From the NCBI GenBank assembly GCA_033782935.1, contig JAWQEG010000412.1:310001-374000 (forward strand): 64,000 nt of DNA. The letters are read 5' to 3'. A program made the position numbers and the translations under genes. The notes under the pieces are model-generated. The model had not been told where the DNA came from. It searched no databases and saw only the letters and a program-made list of their open reading frames with translations. How positions within the stretch are numbered: position 1 is the first letter of the stretch; every line of letters begins with the position of its first letter. This stretch comes from Petrolisthes cinctipes. Taxonomy: Eukaryota; Arthropoda; Malacostraca; Decapoda; Porcellanidae. Of the stretch, positions 40,945-50,615 are shown in pieces.

Positions 40945-41270
40945 CTAAAAAAACTGCCAGTCAGCCTTCTCTAATTTCCACCTAGGAAGACGAGACTGTG
41001 GTTCGTACCAGTTACCTTCTAAAAGTATAGGGAAGTGGTCACTGCCATATAAATCAGGCAACACTCTCCAAGTAAAATCCAACAGAGCACTGGGTGAGCA
41101 GAGGGAAATGTCAATGGCAGTAAAAGTCCCAGTAGTGCTATTAAAATGTGTCACATCTCCCGTATTTAAAACCCCTAATCCCTCATCCTCTATAAAAGAA
41201 GCCAATAAAACACCCCTGGGGTTGACCGAACTGTCACCCCACAGAAGGACACAATTCCACTAAAGGACCT
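40945..41270 (-). pseudogene. LINE ORF2, endonuclease remnant with internal deletion
   Basis: Only the C-terminal part of the APE-type endonuclease remains: LWGDSSVNPRGVLLASFIED, LNTGDVTHFNS, and GSDHFPILLE with its SDH catalytic box. The expected N-terminal half (QETH motif region) is missing. A trace of the ORF2 start (tryptophan-asparagine-cysteine, about 41255-41263) directly abuts the WGDSSVN part, so about a hundred codons appear to have been deleted internally. A stop codon also lies at that junction. Target nicking would be lost. Confidence 0.75.
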
Positions 41271-41279
41271 TAAACGGTG

Positions 41280-42092
41280 TTACTTTAGTACTGATTTTTG
41301 GGAAGCCTCACGGAGGTACTTCCCACTACCACCTCGACCTGAGGGTTTACTCAAACAATAAGATTTGTCTAATCCTAGGCCACTAGAAGAAGAGCGAACC
41401 CGAGGAGTAGTATGTGGGGCAGTAATTGGGACCCGTAGACGAGTCCCTGAAGCATCTGATATGTTAGAATATGAAGGTATATGAGCTGGGATATTCTTTG
41501 AAACAATTACATTGGTTTTGTCCTGTACAGCAGTGGTATCACTGACACAGGCAGATACATCAACATCCATAATACAGGTGGTAGAATCACTCCGTTGCTC
41601 AAGCAGAAGAGAAACTGAATCTTTTGAAGTAACAACATCCGTGGCATCCACATTAACTTCACGCCCCTCTGATGATCCCGAAGGAAGCTTGTGAGGAGGA
41701 ACTTCTGTTGAATCAAGAGATTCATCAGAGCCACGAAAACGTTTCTGGTGAAATTGAGAGGAAACTATGGATGAGTTCACAGAGATGGTTGCCTTACAAG
41801 GTGGAATATCTATAGAGTCAAGTGCCTCAGAGGAACCACGAAGGCATCTCTGTGGCAGTTTAGGTGACTTAAGTTTCCTTTTTGGAGAGCGTGTGGCAGC
41901 GTGAACCTCTACCACATGGACACCTTTAGCTAAAGTCTGAGAATTGTCATCAGTTGAAGGTTCAACAGAATGAGTGTCTGATAAAGTTTCCAAGACAGAG
42001 AAATTATTATGTAGAGTAACCTTAGAAACATTCTCACTCGAGCAAAAAGCAGAAAGCAGCTGCCTCTTGAGAGGGTTGAGAGGGTGCTGCAA
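41280..42092 (-). pseudogene. LINE ORF1 C-terminal low-complexity region
   Basis: A 270-codon open segment rich in Ser, Thr and basic patches (for example RSPKRKLKSPKL). It contains a short internal duplication: RCLRGSSEALDSIDIPP is echoed by RFRGSDESLDSTEVPP. No known domain. Its place between the zinc knuckles and the endonuclease remnant, in element order, identifies it as the ORF1 tail or ORF1-ORF2 spacer. Confidence 0.65.
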
Positions 42093-43308
42093 CCAATTTA
42101 GGGCGAAGGGAGGAGGCGTATGTCTTCACACCACCATCCTTCTGTCGCCTGAAGTTGAGTTGCCGTCTGGCACTACCTATGCTAATGAATTGAATATTAG
42201 CCAAGTGGAGGATATCCTGCTCAAGGAGGTACATCTTACATTGGCGAGAACGCAAGGGGTGAGCATCTCTGCATTAAAAGCAGTAACTCTCTGACCGACA
42301 CTCAGAAGTAAGATGTGAATCAAAAGCAGAACAATTACCACACCGGGAACGGTTGTTGCAGTTCCTCCTCCCATGACCAAACTCATAACAACAGAAACAC
42401 TGTAGGGGACGCTCAACAAAAGGCTTCATCAAGTGAGGTGGGGTTAATGTTAATGCGATCTGGGATATGCGAGCCATAGAAAGTGAGGATGATCATATTT
42501 TTACTGCCTTTCATCTTCGTTACTCGTTGGACACTGTCTGGGCACATAGCGAGAATGTCCTCTTCAGAGAATTCATACAGGTCCTCATTATATATACGCC
42601 CCTTGCTATAATTAAATGTTCGATGTGGTTTAATAGATTCAAACATGCTATCAGAAGGACAGGGGAGATTGAGGAGCATCATGGCCTGTGTAAGATCTTT
42701 GGCTCTGATTAAAATGCCCGTACCATATTTCTTTATGTGGCCCATTGGTAATAATCCAATTTCTTTCTCCAGATACCGGGAAGCATGGATAAGGTTACCA
42801 CGTCCCTCCCTGTAGTAAGCCACAAACCAAAAGGGTGTAGGAACCCGACATTCCTTTGGGACATGCTCTACAGAGTCATCAAATATATTAGGGCAGTTGT
42901 CATTGTCACTGTCAACTACATTGGTGGACCGCATCATCTGAACTTTACAATGAGTATCCCCCACCGTCAGAGAATCTTTTGCCTCAAATGCTGCTTTGGC
43001 AGCAGCATTTGTATTGAAAGTAATATAGCACTGATTAGACCTACAATCACTGTCATATGTGATTCGGATTCGAAGAACTACTCCAAAACACTTAAAAATG
43101 GAGTGGATAGCGCCATAGGAAAAGGATGCAAGTACATTCGTTAACATTAACGTGTCCAAATCGCTAACAGGTTCTTCGACACAACACACAACCTGCTAGG
43201 TCTAGTCTTATTTGCAGCTTTCTGCATATTACCACGACCAGAGAGTGACGTCTCGGGGGCCTGGTCGACCACCGCTCGAGGAAGAGATTGGGGCTTTTCT
43301 TTATCCAT
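42034..43308 (-). pseudogene. LINE ORF1, RNA-binding (gag-like) protein with CCHC knuckles
   Basis: A plausible start is the ATG at 43308 (MDKEKPQSLPRAVV). A frameshift near 43190-43200 leads into the 258-codon stretch with an RRM-like part (VVLRIRITYDSDCRSNQCYI and following). Another shift near 42420 leads to the zinc knuckles CFCCYEFGHGRRNC (C-x2-C-x4-H-x4-C) and CGNCSAFDSHLTSEC, with a possible third degenerate one. ORF1 proteins of this type bind element RNA in the ribonucleoprotein particle. At least two frameshifts make this copy non-functional. Confidence 0.8.
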
Positions 43309-43761
43309 ATATCATTGATTTGATGTTTTTGGCCCCAGGAGCCAAGAGCTACTACCTACCGGGCAGATGAGGGACCGAGCACTGGTCGCCGTGGGCGGGG
43401 TACCTCTTCCCCCACTGGGCCACTCGTTTTAAAAAGCAGCCCCAATGGCTCGAAAGAATGCCCACGATGGTGCTGAGACCCGCTTCCCCAACATCTCCCG
43501 GCCCAGACACCCAACCATCCAACATAGGATGGCCCCTAGAGGGCAGTCCCTATGGAGGGCAGCGCTGTTGGCCCGTACTGGCAGCCTAATGCATGGGAAC
43601 CATTTAGTCTGGTCTCTCACTGGTGACCTTACTAGCATGGGAAGCCCTCTCTCCCCGAAATCGGGGCAGAGCAGGGGCCGGAGCCCCCTCTAGTCTAGCT
43701 CGCCAGGTCTCAGAGACACACAAGCCCCTCTACCATGTCAAGGCGGTTCCCGTTGGGGGGG
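43309..43761 (-). other. LINE 5' untranslated region
   Basis: A GC-rich segment between the ORF1 start and the right-hand target-site duplication, with a composition unlike the A/T-rich neighbours. Short open frames on either strand here have no recognisable content. An internal promoter would be expected in an autonomous LINE, but I see no specific motif. Confidence 0.6.
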
Positions 43762-43774
43762 ATCAGAGACTGGA
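43762..43774 (+). repeat. LINE target-site duplication, right copy
   Basis: ATCAGAGACTGGA, identical to 37643-37655. It marks the 5' end of the minus-strand LINE, so the element is full-length at its 5' side or nearly so. Deleting one copy plus the element rebuilds a continuous A/T-rich intron between the acidic exon and the SAM-like exon. Confidence 0.9.
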
Positions 43775-43831
43775 GATGGAGGAAATCAAGGAGACCATTG
43801 AAAAAATATTCTTCCAACCCTTCCTCCACAG

Positions 43832-43970
43832 TTACTGGAGGAAGTGTGTGAACACCTTATCAGCATTGGTGTAGAAACTGTTAATGATATTCACTATGTG
43901 AAAGCATCCCATCTTACACCCATGTAGAAAGAGATTCAAGCACGTAAACTTATTGATAAATGGAAACAAG
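43832..43970 (+). pseudogene. SAM-like domain exon of the decayed unit
   Basis: A 139-bp exon with a pyrimidine-rich acceptor (CTTCCTCCACAG, ending 43831) and a donor (AACAAG then GTACAGT). It reads LLEEVCEHLISIGVETVND, then a DLxxV-like turn, then KEIQARKLIDKWKQ. This is the C-terminal half of a sterile alpha motif (SAM), including the hydrophobic pattern and the final basic helix. A TAG at 43925-43927 sits where the family has a hydrophobic residue, so the copy is broken. The exon ends in phase 1 and joins in frame to 44464. SAM domains mediate protein-protein association. Confidence 0.6.
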
Positions 43971-44463
43971 GTACAGTATAATGCATGCCATATTTTTTTA
44001 AGATTAGTTTACCTTACTGTACAGTTCTTGCCTGCATTTAAGACTCAGGTAATATTCTATATTAGCTTATGAGTTGTGTCCTAGCAAACTTGGCCAATCT
44101 TTTTTTTTTTTTACAGTACCGGTACAGTACTGTATATTCAGACACTTGATGTGGGTTGTCATTTAACTGCAGGTCCAATTAAAACAGAGTATCACTGTTG
44201 CTTGTTATGTAACTTATTGTTCTCATGTACCCACAAAATACTTATACATCATCTTTTTGATGAAATGTTGTCTCATTTTCTTCTCAATTATGTTTCTTAT
44301 AAATTAACTCATACAAAAATGGAATGCAGGAAGGGAGAAGTGAAGGAAGGAAGCACTGTGTGAATTATGTACAGTGTTGTGGATGGGCATGTTATTGCAT
44401 ATGGGCTTAAGTACTATGCATAATCAACACCAACATTTTTTATAGGTTTTCTTAATATTTCAG

Positions 44464-45470
44464 TGGCACCGGCATCACAGGAATTATCACACTCATCACA
44501 GGAACTATCACACTCATCACATGAATTATCACACTCATCACAGGAAGATACACACTCATCACAGGAAGATACACACTCATCACAGGAAGATACACACTCA
44601 TCACAGGAAGATACACACTCATCACAGGAAGATACACACTCATCACAGGAAGATACACACTCATCACAGGAATTATCACACTCATCACAGGAAGATACAC
44701 ACTCACCACAGCAAGATACACACTCATCACAGGAAGATGCACACTCATCACAGCAAGATACACACTCATCACAAGAAGATACACACTCATCAAAGGAAGA
44801 TATACACTCATCACAGGAAGATATACAATCATCACAGGAAGATATACAATCATCACAGGAAGATACACACTCATCACAGCAAGATACACACTCATCACAG
44901 GAAGATACACACTCAATTCAGCCAACTGTTTCAGCTCTAGATGACGGAGAAATCAGTGCCAAGCTACAACCAATCACATTGGGCTCAAGATTATACAATA
45001 CCCTGGAAAAGATTTTCAAAGACAAATTTGCTCGTTTCCTTAGAAAAAGGACAGAGACCGAAGCCTTCTGCTAGAAGAGAGATAGTGAGAGTGTTGGTGG
45101 ATGATATATCAAAAATCTCAGAAAGACCAGGGAAGAAATCACTGGCAGTAATTGCTGAGAGAATTGTTAAAACTTATCCAGCATCGTTTTTAGATGAAAT
45201 TGATGGAACACTTGTTGGAACAGGTTTTGACTCTTTATTTAAACAGTTAATGGCAAGGTTTGATAATATAAATAGAGGGCCTAATAGTAATTCAATCAAA
45301 AGAAAAGTAGACTGTTCCCATGAAAATGAAGAAATAGACACTGAGGGAGCTGGTCTAATCAGAAGAGTACAGGTGTGTTTTAATGATAAATATGGGTGTA
45401 TTAATTATAGGCCCAAAGATTATCCGGATAGGGAATCTGAAACAACACAAGAAGACAGGAAAACTTAATG
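44464..45470 (+). pseudogene. Terminal exon: Ser/Gln/Asp repeat plus conserved C-terminal domain
   Basis: Acceptor TTAATATTTCAG ends at 44463. Splicing from 43970 continues in frame into a tract of heptads of SSQEDTH type (21-bp units), then PTVSALDDGEISAKL. The frame then shifts by one between about 44915 and 44990 into YTIPWKRF, RPKPSARREIVRVLVDDI, IVKTYPASFLDEIDG, GFDSLFKQLMARFDNINR and DKYGCINYRP. From memory this block matches uncharacterised, multicopy SAM-domain proteins often labelled SAMD3-like in fish and invertebrates. A second shift after 45460 may extend the homology to about 45543. With the stop in the SAM exon, the unit is a pseudogene or dead element. Confidence 0.62.
44470..44915 (+). 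repeat. 21-bp coding minisatellite
   Basis: About 21 copies of a 21-bp unit (CACTCATCACAGGAAGATACA type) inside the exon. Because 21 is a multiple of 3 the heptad is kept in each frame: SSQEDTH, THHRKIH and, on the opposite strand, a YLPVMSV series. Unit variants (GAATTAT for GAAGATA, GCAAGAT for GGAAGAT, ATACAATC) are interspersed, which indicates repeat turnover. Confidence 0.93.
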
Positions 45471-45544
45471 AAAAATTACTGAAAACATTACTGAATAATG
45501 AGAGTTTGGAGGACTACATTGACTCCAAATTGACCACAAAAGGT

Positions 45545-46271
45545 TGATTTCCTTAAGGTGGCATATAGCACATTGTTTTGGGTGATAAATTTAGAGCAAT
45601 GATTCCTCCAAACTATTCCAGATATTGTATCAATATTTCTGCCTTTATTAAATTGAATAGTGTATGAATATTTCTGCTTTAAACTAAATTGAATAATGCA
45701 TGAATATTTCTGCTTTAAATTAAATTGAATATTGTATAAATATTTCTGCTTTAAACTGAATATTGTATGAACGTGATATAAGTTGTTAATGACAAACTTC
45801 CCTAAGTTTGATATACCGTAGGTCTTACCTTGTGAAACTCCGTATAGGCTGTTCAGGTTAGGTCTTGGTAGTCTGCTATGGTTAGGTCCCGCTAGTCTGC
45901 AATGGTCCAGATTAGGTTAGATTGGGTTGGGTCGGGTTGGGTTGGGTTGGGTCGGGTTGGGTTTGGTTGGGGTGGGTTAGGTTGGATTAGATTAGGTTAG
46001 GTTAGGTATGTATGTCTAAAAACAGGACATTTGCACAATAAATGGATGTAAAAATTGAACTAATCACTTGAAAAAATCTTGGAAAAGCAATATTTTGTCT
46101 GAAAATTTCACACGTGTAGCTCAGAAAATTTACCCAATTTTTTAATTACAAAAAAAAAATTGTATAGACAATGGAAACCATTATGAAATATGAGTAATAA
46201 AAACAACCGGTAATTATCTATTCTATTGCCATTTTCTATTACAATATTTTTATCTTCTTTATTCACAAATT
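45545..46271. other. Non-coding stretch with A/T-rich short repeats and a telomere-like tract
   Basis: No gene is seen. 45640-45770 holds three or four imperfect copies of a TGAATATTTCTGCTTTAAA unit. 45911-46007 is the TTAGG/TTGGG-like tract listed separately. The rest is A/T-rich without recognisable features. Confidence 0.6.
45911..46007 (+). repeat. Degenerate TTAGG/TTGGG telomere-like tract
   Basis: A run of five-base units alternating GGTTA, GGTTG and GGTCG, ending in a cleaner ATTAGGTTAGGTTAGGT. TTAGG is the ancestral arthropod telomere repeat. Here the tract is short, interstitial and degenerate. A smaller complementary tract (CCTAACCTAACCTAACC) lies at 51075-51095. Confidence 0.75.
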
Positions 46272-46345
46272 CATAACATTCTAAAACACTTTTATTCGGA
46301 AATGCCCCATTTCCAAGTTAGGTCATATTCAAATTTTGAAATTAG
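46272..46345 (+). repeat. Dispersed repeat copy 1, left of the Mutator-like gene
   Basis: Carries ACATTCTAAAACACTTTT, CATTTCCAAG, CATATTCAAA and TTTTGAAATTAG in the same order and spacing as 51001-51072, with moderate divergence. The two copies are in the same orientation and flank the Mutator-like transposase and the G-rich minisatellite. Function unknown. Confidence 0.6.
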
Positions 46346-47393
46346 TATGACCTTACATGACATAATTAGGGGAAACCACAATCTGACTATCTAACTCAGC
46401 CCCTTTTTACTGTAGAGGCAAAATCTCATTACCATCGTATTCCTCGTGTGTTTTTACGTATAATAACCAATTTTCATTGAAATCGTACAACAAATATTAT
46501 TTTTCCCAATTTTTTTCACCAACTGAGGGATAATTTTTTTTTTTTTTTTTTTCAGAACTTCCTCATACTTTATGTGAACACTCTCCCTAGATACAGCAAC
46601 ACTGTCATGAGCCAAGAACCCCATATCACTGCTAGAAATGGGAAATTGAAATCGCTTGAAAAGGGAGATAAAATTCCTGAGATGAAAAAAATCCTCAAAA
46701 ATAGGGTAATCATTTATCAAGGAAATGGAAACAACAAAATATGCTCATATATACGTATATCACTTGTGAAAAGCTTCATGAACATGACATAAACACTGTT
46801 CGAGCTGTTATCAATTGCACCTGAAAAAGTGGGTCTTGAGAAAACTGCGAATTTATGATATAGGAAAGTTGGGCAGTCTAAAATAGTATCCCCCGTTTCC
46901 TTTCCGTACTCTATCATATCTCAAGTATAGAGAATGTGTCTGATGTATGGTAAACTATTATTTTTGCTTATATAACTACGAGAATCTTTATTCCTCGTTC
47001 ATCACTGACATATACCAGCACAGTATGATACATATAACGATATATTATGATATATTATGCTATATAGCAAAATATTATGATGCATTATGAATAATAAACA
47101 GTTCATATGATGGACTGAGAAGGGAGAATGAGATTTGAGATGGGTATGGGAGGTCTTATTTAATTTTTGTGTGTGTGTGTGCATACACTGCAATTATTTG
47201 TATGATCATTCACTTATTCATTATTTATTTGTTTATTTACCTATATAATTAGCCTTTACCGACAAGAGTAACTTGTCTCACCCCTGGGGGATTATGGAAG
47301 TAGCTGACTCAACGAAAAGGGGTTTATTTTTACCAGGGATTGGCTCTTCCCTTTCCTCCTCAGCTACTTCTACCCTTTTACTCACATCCTTGC
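46346..47393. other. A/T-rich stretch without a recognised gene
   Basis: Open frames up to 88 codons occur on both strands (for example 46454-46720 minus), but they contain homopolymers and no family signature. 47033-47092 is an AT-repeat stretch of TATATTATGA type. 47270-47390 contains a GC-richer segment next to the 3' end of the Mutator-like gene, perhaps part of that element. No terminal inverted repeats were found by eye. Confidence 0.5.
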
Positions 47394-49261
47394 TTAGAAG
47401 GCTCCTGCTTCATATGTGGTGCCTTCTTTGGTGACTTTCTTCGTTTCTTCTTCCATTGCCTTTCGTTTCTTTGATCTTCTTTCTTCCTTCTTTTCTTGGC
47501 GGCTTTCAAACAATTTGTGTTTTTTCACGTCCTGCCCTGTTCCAATTTTTTTCCTTATTTTTCCAGAAGACACAAGGCCTCCAGAACGCGCAAATCCAAA
47601 GTTGAACTCAGTTATGGCCTTAGCAATCAGGTAATGCACCCTCTCCTTTTGATAAAACACAGTTTTAGAGCACTTGCTCCATATGACTGAATTCAGGCAT
47701 TCATTGGCATTCTGTGTTCGTCCAGTGCACCTTGACAAGAGTTCATCTGTGCTGTACTTTCTCATTATGTCGTACAGGTCACCCTTGAGATCTTGGCGTA
47801 TTGGGTGGTGAATATGCTGGTCATGGCTTCCAGTAGGCTTTCCTTCAGCTCGAGCTTTGTTGAAGAAGCACCAGGAATCAACTCCTTCTGGGCACAGCTC
47901 GTGGCAAGGATCGTCATTGGTGCTACAACAGTGTTCAATTATTGCAAAAATTGCCTTTTTCATCTTCTCCACATCATCCAGGTTACGAATTATGGCATAC
48001 CTGTAAAAATCCTGGATTTTCCCTAAAGTAACCTGGGTCAGGGATCCTCTTCTCCTCCCTCCAACACCTTCTCCTTTCCTACTCTTTTCTTGTACATAGT
48101 CTCTCAATGCCTTCCCAACTCTCTTTGCAACTTGATTGATGCATTCGTCTTTGCGAATTTCCACATCTCCATACACTTTTTCTTTCACTACAGATGAGTA
48201 GGTCTTCGAGTCACCATCTGAAATTACAGTGGTATATCGAAAGTTACATTTTTCCACTGACCTTTTCCACAGTTTCATCCAACCCTCTGTCTCCATTGCA
48301 GGAGAACTTCCATAAAAGTTTTTTTACGCACTGTGGCTGATGTGCAGCATACCAGTCACCTTCTGTTTTTTTATTTTTCTCACATATTCTGCAGTATTTA
48401 CTCAATACTTCATAGTCCACAACAAGTCCTGTGTCAAAGTGTATGACTGGTACCACACAAAACTTTGCCACAAACCCTCTCTTTGACCAGGAACCATCAC
48501 ATGTCACTGTTATATTCTTCACTTCAGGAGAACCTGGTTGTTCATTTTCAAGATATTCATGGACGAGTTCCCGTGCTCGTCTCAAACTCACTTCACCATC
48601 TTGGATTCCTTTTGCCTCAATTTCTCGGGCAATGTAAAAGAACCTGGTACTTGACATTATTTTCATCTCGAACACTTTTTCCATGTCCTCAAGTGTTTTA
48701 TAGCCATTGTTTTCTAGGCCAAATTCTACGAACTTCATATTCACATCATACTTGCCCTGTGGTTCGTACCTGAAGGAGGTCCAGGCAACAGACGTCTCGC
48801 CACACACACTACACTCGCACACGATTTTTGTTCGCTGCACCAAGTCGCCTTCCTACACTGGGGATACCCAATGCAATATTTCTACACTTTTCACATTTTT
48901 TTTTGAAATTTTGGAACAATTTTCTCTTCGAAATCATGACATATTCGTCTTTCACTCTGTCAAGAGGAACAGCGATACTTTCTCGCAGCCGTCTCTTCAC
49001 AGCGGCTGGTGACACTTGGGTTGTCTCCTCCTCTTGTGGTTGTGGTTGCTCCCCCGATGGTCCTGGTTGTGGCTGGGGTTGTGGTTGCTCCCCCGATGGT
49101 CCTGGTTGTGGCTGGGGTTGTGGTTGCTCCCCTGATGGTCCTGGTTGTTGCTGGGGTTGTGGTTGCTCCCCTGCTTTTTCTGCAATAGCAGCCAGGGCCT
49201 TCTCCTTCTTCTTCCTCGCTATATCAGCCATCTTTCTTCTAAGCTTTGACTTGGGTCCCAT
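47394..49261 (-). pseudogene. Mutator-like transposase with two frameshifts
   Basis: Three overlapping minus-strand segments make one gene. The chosen start is the ATG at 49261 (MGPKSKLRRK, basic) rather than an in-frame ATG at 49450. Order: basic coiled region, Pro/Gln repeat, a Cys cluster (CEKC, then CECSVC), then the DDE core: TVTCDGSWSKRG (first Asp), TTVISDGDSKTY (second Asp), CPEGVDSWCFF, and TQNANECLNSVIW (candidate Glu), with a very basic tail. From memory this is the arthropod Mutator-like transposase domain family, which cuts and pastes DNA. Frame breaks lie near 48835, inside the Cys cluster, and in an A7 run at 48319-48325. With A6 the reading becomes NFYGSSPAMETEG, the expected family sequence. 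Confidence 0.85.
49031..49176 (-). repeat. 39-bp coding minisatellite in the Mutator-like gene
   Basis: Three full 39-bp units plus a partial one encode GEQPQPQPQPGPS. Units differ by single substitutions (CCCGAT/CCTGAT, one QQQ variant). The unit keeps the frame, so its expansion would only lengthen a flexible linker between the basic N-terminus and the Cys cluster. Confidence 0.9.
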
Positions 49262-49679
49262 CTTGAGAAAAAGATTGCTTGCTTGCTTGATTTGAGCTCG
49301 TACAATAATACTCGACAGAGTCTGGAGTAAAAGTGAAGGAAAGTGGTAGTGGTAGGATGCGCTGTTTATGGTCGCGTTCTGAATCCTTTGAGACAACTTG
49401 AGGGTAAAGGCTAATTTCATTTTACATTTCTGTTTTTTTCCTTTTTTCATTCACAGTGAGTTTCATATAGAGTATTCTACATAAAAAAAAAAACACACAC
49501 ACACATGTATGTGTATTTGTATATGGGTTTGTTATATAGTCTACGACTGTTCAGAAAATGAATAGAGTGTGTATTGAAGACATCTACGTGTAATTTGAAT
49601 GCAGCCTGGCCAGGGGTAGGCCTCCTTATCAGCCGTGGTTGACCGTGTGAAGAAGGGTCGCGATATGGGTAGTGAACAA

Positions 49680-50615
49680 GGTTGGAGGTTATGGGGTTGG
49701 GGATTGGGAGTTAAGGGGAGAGAGTTATGGGGTGGGGGTTATGTGATTGGGGTTATGGGTTGGGAGTTATGGGGTGGGGGTTATGAGGTGGGGGTTATGG
49801 GGTGGGGGTTATGAGGTGGGGATTATGGGGTGGGGGTTATAAGGTGGGGTTTATGGGGTGGGGATCATGGGTTGAGGGTTATGGGGTGGGGTTTATGGGG
49901 TTGGGGGTTATGGGTTGGGGGTTATGGGGTGGGGGTTATGGGGTTGGGGGTTATGAGTTAGGGGTTATGAGGTGGGGGTTATGGGGTGGGGGTTATGAGG
50001 TGGGGATTATGGGGTGGGGGTTATGGGGTGGAGTTTATGGGATGGGGGTTGTGGGGTGGGGGTTGTGGGATGGGGGTTATGAGGTTGGGGGTTGTGGGGT
50101 GGGGGTTAAGGGGTTGGGGGTTGTGGGGTGGGGTTCATGGGGTGGGGGTTATGGGGTGGGGATTATGGGGTGGGGGTTGTGGGGTGGGGGTTGTGGGGTG
50201 GGGGTTATGGGATGGTGGTTGTGGGGAGGGGGTTGTGGGGTGGGGGTTATGTGGTTCGGGGTTGTTGGGTGGGGGTTGTGGGGTGGGGGTTGTGGGGTGG
50301 GGGTTATGGGGTTGGGGGTTGTGGGGTGGGGTTTATGGGGTTGGGGGTTATGGGGTGGGGGTTATGGGATGGTGGTTGTGGGGTGGGGGTTGTGGAGTGG
50401 GGGTTGTGGGGTAGGGGTTGTGGGGTGGGGGTTATGGGGTTGGGGGTTGTGGGGTAGGGTTTATGGGGTTGGGGGTTATGGGGTGGGGGTTGTGGGGTGG
50501 GGATTGTGGGGTGGGGGTTATGGGGTGGGGTTTATGGGGTTGTGGGGTGGGGGTTATTAGGTGGGGTTTATGGGGTAGGGGGTTATGGGGTGGGGTTTAT
50601 GGGGATGGGGGACAT
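49680..50615 (+). repeat. G-rich minisatellite, about 14-15-bp units
   Basis: Over 900 bp made of GGGGTTATGGGGTGG-type units, with GTTATG/GTTGTG and GGGG/GGGGG variation. G runs of four to five every few bases on the plus strand make this a dense potential G-quadruplex tract. The long plus-strand reading frames here (up to 252 codons of Gly, Trp, Val, Met) result from the repeat and are not genes. Confidence 0.95.

Larger units (their letters stand above)
37656..43761 (-). mobile_element. Non-LTR retrotransposon (LINE, I/jockey-like), defective
   Basis: A 6,106-bp minus-strand element between 13-bp target-site duplications. From 5' (right) to 3' (left): a GC-rich 5' region, ORF1 with RRM-like and CCHC zinc-knuckle parts, a Ser/Thr-rich ORF1 tail, then ORF2 with an endonuclease remnant, reverse transcriptase and RNase H, then a 290-bp 3' region and a short A/T repeat tail. 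RNase H together with CCHC ORF1 points to the I group or a relative. Endonuclease wording (LNTGDVTHF, GSDHFPILLE) resembles crustacean jockey-type elements from memory. Several frameshifts, a stop and an internal endonuclease deletion make it inactive. It is inserted antisense in an intron of the transposase/SAM-like unit. Confidence 0.92.

Noticed and set aside
44452..44925. A 157-codon minus-strand frame of repeated MSVYLPV type
   Set aside because: It is antisense to the 21-bp coding minisatellite and has no independent features.
48828..49295. A 155-codon plus-strand Cys/Gly-rich frame
   Set aside because: Shadow of the Pro/Gln minisatellite in the Mutator-like transposase on the other strand.
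47000..49700. Terminal inverted repeats for the Mutator-like element
   Set aside because: I compared flanks by eye and found no convincing pair, so the element borders are left undefined.
49802..50560. A 252-codon Gly/Trp-rich open frame
   Set aside because: It is the translation of the G-rich minisatellite; the other two frames are open as well.
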